A stretch of 5,474 nt of DNA, from NCBI GenBank assembly GCA_024641205.1, contig JAHEDM010000183.1, positions 386-5,859 on the forward strand, written 5' to 3'. Shown piece after piece: positions 1-5,017 of the stretch. A program made the position numbers and the translations under genes. Position 1 is the stretch's first letter, and each line of letters begins with the position of its first letter. The notes beneath the pieces were generated by a model. That model made no database searches, had not been told where the DNA came from, and saw only the letters and a program-made list of their open reading frames with translations. The DNA is from Actinomycetes bacterium. GTDB taxonomy: Bacteria; Actinomycetota; Acidimicrobiia; Spongiisociales; UBA4744.

Positions 1-458
1 TCCATCGCCTCGAGGGTCGATTCCGCCTCGCCCAGTTGCTCGGCTCGCAGTAGGTCCAGCATCCGACGCCGCAGCTCTCCAACAGCCTCGCCGAGTCCGT
101 TGAGGTAGGGCGTGACTCCGACTCCCAGATCGGTTGGCAAGGGAATTGTCTTTCCGAGTGCCAGTGCATAGGTGGTCCGCGCTTCGGCGTACTCCTTGGC
201 GGCGTCGTCGACGAAGCCGGCGTAGCGAACATCGCCGTGACCGGACAGCACGGCCGCCGCCTCGGCGACGAGGGCAGATGCCTCGTCCATCAAACGTTCG
301 GCTTCGGCGAGATCACCACGGTGAAGAGAACGGATGGCATTGGCGGACGAGCGGATGGCTTTGCGGCTGAAAGACAACGCCCTCTCCCGGGCAGCGAATT
401 TCTCGTCGAGCTCGGCGCGGGCAGCTTCTTCGAGCGGATACAGATCAGGTTGGTCCAC
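1..458 (-). CDS. Translin-family protein, partial (C-terminus beyond the left edge)
   Basis: This is a bacterial member of the translin/TRAX family, mostly helical nucleic-acid-binding proteins; in eukaryotes translin and TRAX form the C3PO ribonuclease. The 152 visible residues show the family pattern in order: an N-terminal helix with SRKAIRSSANAIRSLHRGDL (31-50) followed by an Ala/Glu-rich helix, RYAGFVDDAAKEYAEA (78-93), and YLNGLGEAVGELRRRMLD (118-135). By recall of TRAX, the EYVEA and DLTGEL motifs supply the Mg-binding acidic residues; here the matching positions are Glu89, Glu92, Glu124 and Glu128, so nuclease activity is possible but unproven. The start is a GTG eight bases after the glpR stop; the only ribosome-site candidate is a weak AGGG, and no in-frame ATG lies upstream. 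The close spacing suggests co-expression with glpR. The family call is strong; the biological role is unknown. Confidence 0.83.
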   Translation of the reverse strand, partial: MDQPDLYPLEEAARAELDEKFAARERALSFSRKAIRSSANAIRSLHRGDLAEAERLMDEASALVAEAAAVLSGHGDVRYAGFVDDAAKEYAEARTTYALALGKTIPLPTDLGVGVTPYLNGLGEAVGELRRRMLDLLRAEQLGEAESTLEAM

Positions 459-466
459 GGGATGCC

Positions 467-913
467 CTAGGAGGAAGAGGAGGACACAATCCTCAGATGG
501 CGCTCCTCGGTGGTCTCTTCCACGGGCCGCAAATCGACGACCGCAGGAGCAAGCCGGCGCTGCTTGATTTGCAGAAGCATGGCGACGTACCACGCGCCCA
601 AGGCATCGATGATGATATGGGCTATCAGCAGAATCGAGGAACCCTGCCATATGGCCAACGCCAACGTAGTGACGGCCGCAAGGGCAAGGCCGGCCAGGAA
701 CTTGCGACGCCGTGACAGTACACGCATGCGGGCCAGGGCAGTGTTCTCGACCGCGTGACCGTGCACAGACGCAAGCCGTGCAGTGATGCGGTTGAACTCC
801 TGGGTTGATTGAAGTGGAGCGTTCCGCCGCGATACGAAGATCGACGGTAGAAGGTACGCCGCCCATGCCCCTGCGATAACGAGAGTTATGAGTATGGCAA
901 GAGGGTTATCCAA
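467..913 (-). CDS. glpR: GlpR/SepX-type divisome membrane protein (receptor of gephyrin-like Glp)
   Basis: This 148-residue protein has three predicted membrane helices: residues 5-27, 71-89 and 92-115. The N-terminal pattern, a helix containing AWAAYLLP followed by VSRRNAPLQSTQEFNRITAR (27-46), and a second basic stretch SRRRKFLAG (67-75) before a helical hairpin, resembles actinobacterial GlpR/SepX (Rv0996 in M. tuberculosis). In Corynebacterium GlpR anchors Glp, which binds FtsZ; in Streptomyces SepX is needed for septum formation. The linker at 28-70 should face the cytoplasm. The tail is charged and ends in five serines. My recollection is that characterised homologues are much longer, so this would be a compact form. 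The start is TTG, supported by GGAG six bases upstream. Location downstream of galU and a moeA-like gene is the strongest support. It has nothing to do with the glycerol repressor also called GlpR. Confidence 0.72.
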   Translation of the reverse strand: MDNPLAILITLVIAGAWAAYLLPSIFVSRRNAPLQSTQEFNRITARLASVHGHAVENTALARMRVLSRRRKFLAGLALAAVTTLALAIWQGSSILLIAHIIIDALGAWYVAMLLQIKQRRLAPAVVDLRPVEETTEERHLRIVSSSSS

Positions 914-937
914 CGCTATCTCCGCTCTCTTACGCCG

Positions 938-960
938 GATCGAACATTAGGTGTTCCATC
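938..960. promoter_or_regulatory. Imperfect palindrome upstream of glpR, possible operator
   Basis: The arms GATcGAACA (938-946) and TGTTCcATC (952-960) pair at eight of nine positions around a five-base centre. It overlaps the proposed -10 hexamer of the glpR promoter, which is where a repressor would act. There is no T-run, so it is not an obvious terminator. The spacing between GAAC and GTTC is seven bases, not the four of an actinobacterial LexA box. No regulator can be named. Confidence 0.35.
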
Positions 961-972
961 GCACAACGACAA
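944..972 (-). promoter_or_regulatory. Candidate sigma-70-type promoter for glpR and the translin gene
   Basis: On the minus strand TTGTCG (972-967, four of six matches to TTGACA) is followed after exactly 17 bases by TAATGT (949-944), of TAnnnT type. Transcription would begin near 937, about 24 bases before the TTG start and ahead of its GGAG site at 923-920. It lies in the only real gap of the leftward gene string. This is a match by eye to a loose consensus. Confidence 0.38.
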
Positions 973-973
973 G

Positions 974-1471
974 TCATGAGGAGTGCCAGTCTAGGCTCTG
1001 AGCGTGGGCGGAAGGCCGAGCCGAGAGCAACTCGACCGCGTGGGTGAGTGCCGGACCGATCACCGCAAGCGACTCCTCTACCCCCGCCACCGACCCGGGA
1101 AGATTGACGACGAGCGTCGAGCCGGCAATGCCTGCGATGGCCCGCGATAGCATCCCGTGCGGGTTGACCCCGAAGGTCGCCGACCGCATCGCTTCCGCCA
1201 ATCCGGGCGCCGCACGTTCTATCACCAGGGCAGTCGCTTCCGGAGTGAGGTCGCGCGGGGCGAAGCCGGTTCCCCCCGTCGTAACCACCAGATCAACTTT
1301 GCCAATCCACTCGCGGAGAACGGCAGCGACCGGTTCAACCCCGTCAGAAACCAGCGCGCATTCCGTGGCGAATCCAAACGACTCGAGCATCCGAACCGCC
1401 GCCGGGCCGGACCGGTCTTCTGCCTCTCCGCGACTGACCCGATCGCTAATCGTGACAACTGCTGCCTTCAT
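974..1471 (-). CDS. mog: Molybdenum cofactor protein of the Mog/MoaB family (molybdopterin adenylyltransferase)
   Basis: The product, 165 residues, belongs to the MogA/MoaB family, which adenylates molybdopterin using Mg-ATP and prepares it for metal insertion by MoeA. Visible family features are AVVTISDRVSRGEAEDRSGP (4-23), VSDG (41-44), the molybdopterin-binding loop TTGGTGFAPRDLTPEAT (64-80), LSRAIAGI (108-115) and LPGS (124-127). Asp43 and Asp74 align by eye with the two aspartates important in Mog and plant Cnx1 G domain. The length is near the usual size of the MoaB/Mog proteins I know. The ATG at 1471 forms an ATGA overlap with the moaC stop and has GGAG ten bases upstream; a GTG at 1480 is possible but would leave only one base after GGAG. 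The split between the names Mog and MoaB cannot be settled here. MoeA, its next enzyme in the pathway, is encoded two genes upstream. Confidence 0.93.
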   Translation of the reverse strand: MKAAVVTISDRVSRGEAEDRSGPAAVRMLESFGFATECALVSDGVEPVAAVLREWIGKVDLVVTTGGTGFAPRDLTPEATALVIERAAPGLAEAMRSATFGVNPHGMLSRAIAGIAGSTLVVNLPGSVAGVEESLAVIGPALTHAVELLSARPSAHAQSLDWHSS

Positions 1472-1941
1472 CGGGTCCACGCTCCGGACCGCCCTCCGGA
1501 TTTGGCAACCAACCGGACCGCATCGATGGACGCTCCCCGCTCGACACCCTTGATCATGTCGTACAGCGTAAGGGCCGCCACCGAGGCCGCGGTCATTGCT
1601 TCCATCTCCACTCCCGTCCGGTCTCGGGTCGAGACCGTGGCCCGAACAGACGCTCCCTGTTCGGAGGAGATCACCTCAATCGATACCGACGTTATGGCAA
1701 TCGGATGGCACAAGGGAATGAGCTCGGCCGTTCGCTTGGCCGCCAGGATGCCGGCCACCCGGGCCACGGCCAGTGCATCGCCCTTGGGTAGGTCGCCGGC
1801 GAACAGCCGGTCCCGGGTGGCCGGTTCCATGGATACCTGCGCCTCGGCGGTCGCGACCCGATCGGTCTCGTCTTTCCCGCCAACATCCACCATGTGAACA
1901 TAACCATGCTCATCGAGGTGAGATAGCCGCTCTTCATCCAT
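1468..1941 (-). CDS. moaC: Cyclic pyranopterin monophosphate synthase MoaC
   Basis: MoaC acts after MoaA in the first step of molybdenum cofactor synthesis, turning 3',8-cyclo-7,8-dihydroGTP into cyclic pyranopterin monophosphate. The 157-residue sequence carries the family hallmarks: HMVDVGGKDETDRVATAEA (16-34), KGDALAVARVAGILAAKRT (53-71), LIPLCHP (74-80), TGVEMEAMTAASVAALTLYD (109-128) and KSGGRSG (147-153). Asp128 and Lys131 fall at the same numbers as the catalytic pair of E. coli MoaC. The ATG at 1941 is chosen because the homology begins there and GAGG lies six bases upstream; the open frame continues to 2043, but those codons lie inside moeA and show no MoaC similarity. It overlaps the moeA stop by eight bases and the mog start by four. 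moaA, moaD and moaE are not in the window. Confidence 0.96.
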   Translation of the reverse strand: MDEERLSHLDEHGYVHMVDVGGKDETDRVATAEAQVSMEPATRDRLFAGDLPKGDALAVARVAGILAAKRTAELIPLCHPIAITSVSIEVISSEQGASVRATVSTRDRTGVEMEAMTAASVAALTLYDMIKGVERGASIDAVRLVAKSGGRSGAWTR

Positions 1942-3172
1942 CCAGCACCTCAGCTTTCGTCCGGGTTTCCGGCCACGCGAACATCTCCAACTCGACCTCA
2001 TCGCCAACTGCGATGGTGCCCGTTCCGACCGGACTGACCGCAAACGCGTTGCCGTACGCCATCGCCGACAGCATGTTCGACAATTGCCCGCCGCTCAATT
2101 CGGCGACCCATCGGCCCGTCTCATCGAGAGCGGCCCTGACGCGCAGAAATACGACTTTCTCCAGATTGGTGTCGATTGACTGCAACAGGCGCCCCGGCAC
2201 CCGTGGCCGAAAGAGGTTGGTCGCCCCCATCATGTGCAAGAGAGCAGGTCGGGCGAACTGCTCGAACGCCACCATGACGCTGACCGGATTGCCCGGAAGC
2301 CCGAAGAACGGGGTGCCTTTGAGGAGACCAAAGGCGAATGGTTTGCCTGGTTGCATGGCCACTTGCCAGAAGTCGATCTCCCCCAGATCGCTGAGTACCT
2401 TCTTCACGAGGTCGTACTCCCCCATCGATACTCCACCCGACGTGATGATGACGTCCGCCCGGCCGGCAGCCTCATCGAGTGTTGCGCGGAGGAGATCGGC
2501 ATCGTCCCGCACGATGCCGAGGTCGAGGACTTCGGCACCAAACTCCTGCAGGAGGCTATTGAGCACTACCCGGTTGCTGTCCCGGATCTGGCCGGGCTGC
2601 AATTCCACAACCGCCGGGTCCATCACCTCGTCGCCGGTGGACAGGATCGCAACCCGGGGACGCTGCCGGACGGTCGGGGCCGATACCCCCAGCGAGGCAA
2701 GCACTCCCAGGTGGGCGGCTCCCAGACGCTCTCCGGCCTCAAAGACTCGTGTCCCGGCGCCAACATCGCCGCCCGCCGCTCGCACATTGGCGCCGGCCCC
2801 AACGGCGGAGCCGATCGAAACCCTGTCATCCTGTTGCTGGGTGTCTTCCACCGGCACCACTGCATCCGCTCCACCCGGGATAGGGGCGCCGGTCATGATC
2901 TTGGTAGCGGTTCCCGGTCGCACGCTGAACGATGCGACGTATCCGGCCGGCAGGTCTTCAATGACCTCGAGCACCACCGGAGCGTCTTGCACGTCCTCGG
3001 CTCGGACGGCATACCCATCCATGGCTGAATTCGAAAATGGCGGTACGTCGTGAGGCGCCACCACCGGTTGGGCGAGAACCAGACCGGAAGCTTCGAGAAG
3101 ACCGACCGACACGACCGGCAGGCCCGGCACGACGGCCAGCACGTCTCGTCGGGCTTCCGAAAGCGACCTCAA
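1934..3172 (-). CDS. moeA: MoeA / gephyrin-like protein Glp (molybdopterin molybdenumtransferase family)
   Basis: The 412-residue product has the full MoeA layout: RSLSEARRDVLAVVP at the start, PPFSNSAMDGYAVRAEDV (44-61), KIMTGAPIPGGADAVVP (91-107), AILSTGDEV (175-183), TSGGVSMGEYD (244-254), QPGKPFAFG (274-282), GLPGNPVSVMVAFEQFARPA (291-310), then the C-terminal beta domain. MoeA inserts molybdate into adenylated molybdopterin. Residues matching E. coli Asp59, Thr100, Asp142, Glu188, Asp228 and Asp259 are present (52, 94, 136, 182, 223, 254), but Lys275 and Lys279 are Gln270 and Gln274. Position next to galU and upstream of glpR points to the actinobacterial Glp clade, which binds FtsZ and GlpR at the division site; moaC and mog next door argue for Moco synthesis. 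Both roles are possible. The start is TTG at 3172, forming a TTGA overlap with the galU stop, because MoeA homology begins there. An ATG at 3220 would lie within galU. Confidence 0.93.
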   Translation of the reverse strand: MRSLSEARRDVLAVVPGLPVVSVGLLEASGLVLAQPVVAPHDVPPFSNSAMDGYAVRAEDVQDAPVVLEVIEDLPAGYVASFSVRPGTATKIMTGAPIPGGADAVVPVEDTQQQDDRVSIGSAVGAGANVRAAGGDVGAGTRVFEAGERLGAAHLGVLASLGVSAPTVRQRPRVAILSTGDEVMDPAVVELQPGQIRDSNRVVLNSLLQEFGAEVLDLGIVRDDADLLRATLDEAAGRADVIITSGGVSMGEYDLVKKVLSDLGEIDFWQVAMQPGKPFAFGLLKGTPFFGLPGNPVSVMVAFEQFARPALLHMMGATNLFRPRVPGRLLQSIDTNLEKVVFLRVRAALDETGRWVAELSGGQLSNMLSAMAYGNAFAVSPVGTGTIAVGDEVELEMFAWPETRTKAEVLDG

Positions 3173-3987
3173 AGCAAGTCCACCAATCCGGCCAAATAGG
3201 CCTCGTACTCGGCTCCCCATTCTGGATGACTCAACCCCAGCACGGTTGAGGCTTCGAGCAATCCCAGAGGGTTGCCGACATCGAGCAAATCCTGATCGGC
3301 CACGTACCCCAGGCAGCGGCCGGCCTCACCCAACTTCGAGATGGCATCGGTCAGCTGGATCTCGCCTCCGTACCCGGGCGGAAGGTTCTCGAGGATGCCG
3401 AAGAGATCGGGAGTGAACAGATACCGCCCGATCAGGCCCAGGTCGGATGGAGCATGAGCGGCACCCGGCTTCTCGACTGCTCCCTGCACCTCGACCACCT
3501 CCTCGGTGCGCCACGTTCCTGGGATGATTACCCCATATCGCTCCAGGAACTCGGGGGTGAGCCTGCGCAGACAGACAACAGACGTGTCGTGGAAAGCATC
3601 GGCCATCCCGGGCAACACGTCGCCACCGGGGCGGGGGATGTTATCGGCCAGAACACAGAAAAAAGGCCGATCGGCCACAGCCTGGCGCGCCGTGAGCACC
3701 GCGTGTCCCAGGCCGTGTGGGACTTCCTGCACGACGGGAGTGATCTTCACATCGCTAAGACCGGGGAGGGGGCCCTCCTCCCAGAAGTGCCGTTCGGCCA
3801 ACACGCCGACGCCGGGGTCGACGATGAGAACGACCTCGTGGGCCCCCGCCCGAACGCATTCCTCAACGGCATATTGAATGGCCGGGCGGTCGACCACCGG
3901 GATAAAGGCTTTCGGGACGACGCGGGTGGCCGGCCTCATCCGGGTTCCACGACCGGCCGCAGGTACTACCGCTACCTCAACATTCAT
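3169..3987 (-). CDS. galU: UTP-glucose-1-phosphate uridylyltransferase GalU
   Basis: GalU joins UTP and glucose-1-phosphate to give UDP-glucose, a cytoplasmic precursor of envelope sugars and trehalose. The N-terminal nucleotide loop AAGRGTRMRPAT (10-21) leads into VPKAFIPVVDRPAIQYAVEE (24-43), which is GalU-like rather than RmlA-like. Further family marks are VPHGLGHAV (89-97), the metal-site region LADN (113-116, where GalU normally has a DD pair), VEKP (171-174), IGRYLFTP (186-193), GGEIQLTDAI (207-216) and DVGNPLGLLEA (236-246). At 272 residues it is somewhat shorter than the roughly 300 of E. coli GalU, yet the domain appears complete. The ATG at 3987 overlaps the plsY stop as ATGA and is preceded by a G-rich stretch (GGTGGTGGGG). 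In mycobacteria and corynebacteria galU is the direct neighbour of glp, as here. Confidence 0.93.
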   Translation of the reverse strand: MNVEVAVVPAAGRGTRMRPATRVVPKAFIPVVDRPAIQYAVEECVRAGAHEVVLIVDPGVGVLAERHFWEEGPLPGLSDVKITPVVQEVPHGLGHAVLTARQAVADRPFFCVLADNIPRPGGDVLPGMADAFHDTSVVCLRRLTPEFLERYGVIIPGTWRTEEVVEVQGAVEKPGAAHAPSDLGLIGRYLFTPDLFGILENLPPGYGGEIQLTDAISKLGEAGRCLGYVADQDLLDVGNPLGLLEASTVLGLSHPEWGAEYEAYLAGLVDLL

Positions 3988-4574
3988 TCCCCCACCACCT
4001 TTCTCTCAGCACCTCGAACCAACCGGGCGATGTTGCCACGATGCCGGTACATGACCAATACGACCGCCGCTCCCAGCCAGATCAGAGCCCAGCCGCGCAA
4101 GCCGTCGAGCCAAGCCGCCAGCGGAGCGGCCAGCGCCACCCCGGCTATCGACCCTACCGAGGCGAAGCCAGATGCAGCAACAACGCCCCCAAAAACGAGC
4201 ACCATCCCCAGCCCGGCCCACGGGGCCACCCACAACAACATCCCTGCGAAGGTTGCCGCCCCTTTCCCTCCCCGGAAACGGTGAAACACCGGATAACAAT
4301 GCCCGATTACCGCGGCCAGGCCGGCGGCACCTGCCAACTCGGCACTCCCTCCCCAGGTCGCCCCGATAGCCGCTGCGGCAAGACCCTTCAGGAGGTCGCC
4401 GAGTAGAACCAGCGCCCCGGCCAGCTTGCCCATGGATCGCAGGGCGTTGGAAGCCCCGGGATTACCGCTCCCCAACGAGTAGATATCCTCGCCCTTGAGG
4501 CGAGCGACGATCACTGCAAAATCAAGACTGCCGATGAGGTAGGCAAGTCCAAGCACGCCGACGGTACGAAGCAT
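3984..4574 (-). CDS. plsY: Acyl-phosphate:glycerol-3-phosphate acyltransferase PlsY
   Basis: PlsY transfers a fatty acyl group from acyl-phosphate to glycerol-3-phosphate, making lysophosphatidic acid at the inner face of the membrane. The 196-residue protein is strongly hydrophobic with several membrane helices and carries the family motifs: AYLIGSLDFAVIVARL (11-26), GSGNPGASNALRSMGK (35-50), GDLLKG (59-64), GHCYPVFHRFRGGKGAAT (91-108) and RHRGNIARLVRG (177-188). The first motif usually reads GSIPF or similar; here Asp replaces Pro at residue 18. The ATG at 4574 places the first motif about ten residues from the start, as in the family. In-frame ATGs at 4619 and 4643 would add residues without family counterpart. 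No ribosome site is seen before 4574, so a leaderless message is possible. As first gene of the leftward string it is coupled to galU. Confidence 0.94.
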   Translation of the reverse strand: MLRTVGVLGLAYLIGSLDFAVIVARLKGEDIYSLGSGNPGASNALRSMGKLAGALVLLGDLLKGLAAAAIGATWGGSAELAGAAGLAAVIGHCYPVFHRFRGGKGAATFAGMLLWVAPWAGLGMVLVFGGVVAASGFASVGSIAGVALAAPLAAWLDGLRGWALIWLGAAVVLVMYRHRGNIARLVRGAERKVVGE

Positions 4575-4586
4575 GGTCGCAGCATA
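4575..4586 (-). promoter_or_regulatory. Possible leaderless promoter -10 for the plsY operon
   Basis: On the minus strand TATGCT (4586-4581) is followed by six bases and then the plsY ATG at 4574. This is the spacing seen when transcription begins at the A of the start codon, and it would explain why plsY lacks a Shine-Dalgarno sequence. No convincing -35 stands 17-18 bases upstream, so this is weak. Confidence 0.28.
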
Positions 4587-4654
4587 TTGGAATCCGCACC
4601 ATTGCAGGAGCCAACTCATATGCACAGCCGGCGTCCGGCGCATGCCACAGGGCT

Positions 4655-4663
4655 TGATATCAT
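4655..4663 (+). promoter_or_regulatory. Extended -10 promoter candidate for fmdB-mtnP
   Basis: TGATATCAT fits the extended -10 form TGnTATAAT with one mismatch in the hexamer (TATCAT at 4658-4663). Transcription would start near 4670, about 24 bases before the fmdB GTG, leaving room for the GAGGAA site at 4679-4684. No good -35 is seen, which extended -10 promoters tolerate. The region 4575-4693 between the two divergent start codons holds this and the plsY element. Confidence 0.42.
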
Positions 4664-4693
4664 GGTCTGTCTTCGCTCGAGGAATCGACAGCA

Positions 4694-5017
4694 GTGCCCA
4701 CTTACGAATATGCCTGCAAGAAATGCGGCGAGCGCTTTGACGTCGTTCAATCGTTCAGCGACAAAACCCTAAGCAAACACCCTGGGTGTGGTGGTGACGT
4801 TCAGAAGGTCTTTCATCCTGCCGGGATCATCTTCAAGGGTTCAGGTTTCTACGTGACCGACTCAAAGTCGGGCAGCTCAAAGTCGACCAGCTCAAAGTCG
4901 ACCAGCTCAAAGTCGACCAGCTCAAAGTCGACCAGCTCAAAGTCGACCAGCTCAAAGTCCGGCGACACGAAATCGAGCGACTCGAAACCGAGCGGCTCCG
5001 AGGGAGATGGTTCGTGA
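4694..5017 (+). CDS. FmdB-family zinc-ribbon protein with Lys/Ser repeat tail (Ruc-like)
   Basis: Residues 1-56 are a typical FmdB-type regulatory zinc ribbon: MPTYEYACKKCGERFDVVQS, then HPGCGGDVQKVFHPAG (29-44) and FKGSGFYVTD (47-56). Zinc ligands would be Cys8, Cys11, His29 and Cys32; the third ligand is normally Cys. In M. tuberculosis the related Rv0991c (Ruc) is a redox-controlled chaperone whose disordered tail follows the zinc domain, and its gene lies near galU-glp-glpR; that role is inferred here, not shown. Residues 57-107 form a low-complexity tail with five exact KSTSS units (63-87), bordered by KSGSS and KSGDT, then increasingly acidic units. The tail is presumably disordered. 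The start is GTG with GAGGAA upstream; MPTYEY is the standard family beginning. It ends in a GTGA overlap with mtnP. Confidence 0.86.
   Translation: MPTYEYACKKCGERFDVVQSFSDKTLSKHPGCGGDVQKVFHPAGIIFKGSGFYVTDSKSGSSKSTSSKSTSSKSTSSKSTSSKSTSSKSGDTKSSDSKPSGSEGDGS
4861..4965 (+). repeat. 15-base tandem repeat, seven units, inside the FmdB-like gene
   Basis: Seven consecutive 15-base units read CTCAAAGTCGACCAG or close variants. Units two to six (4876-4950) are identical to the base; the first (GGGCAG end) and last (CCGGCGA end) have diverged. More degenerate units continue to about 4995. The length keeps the reading frame, so copy-number change would only add or remove five residues. Identity including the serine codons TCA, TCG and AGC suggests recent slippage or recombination rather than selection on the peptide alone. 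Confidence 0.95.

Noticed and set aside
497..715. Plus-strand frame behind a strong AGGAGG sequence at 470-483
   Set aside because: The purine-rich stretch is simply the complement of the serine codons of glpR; the frame is antisense to glpR and resembles nothing known.
941..957. SOS (LexA) box upstream of glpR
   Set aside because: GAAC and GTTC are separated by seven bases; the actinobacterial LexA box needs four.
914..973. Terminator after mog
   Set aside because: The inverted repeat has only short arms with one mismatch and no following T-run.
1157..1897. Plus-strand open frame of 246 codons
   Set aside because: Antisense to mog and moaC, with low-complexity composition and no recognisable domain.
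1942..2043. Longer MoaC N-terminus from 2043
   Set aside because: The extra 34 residues are arginine-rich, lie inside moeA and have no MoaC counterpart; ATG at 1941 has its own GAGG.
1773..3053. Plus-strand open frame of 426 codons
   Set aside because: It is antisense to moeA and moaC, whose conserved motifs are certain; its Ser/Pro/Arg/Thr-rich composition is typical of a high-GC shadow frame.
3173..3220. Longer Glp/MoeA N-terminus from the ATG at 3220
   Set aside because: The 16 extra codons overlap galU and match nothing in MoeA, while the TTG at 3172 begins exactly where family similarity starts.
4575..4643. Longer PlsY from 4619 or 4643
   Set aside because: No ribosome site, and it would add 15-23 residues before the usual first helix; not fully excluded.
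4861..4965. CRISPR array
   Set aside because: Units of 15 bases abut with no spacers, stay in frame and encode a protein tail; this is a coding tandem repeat.
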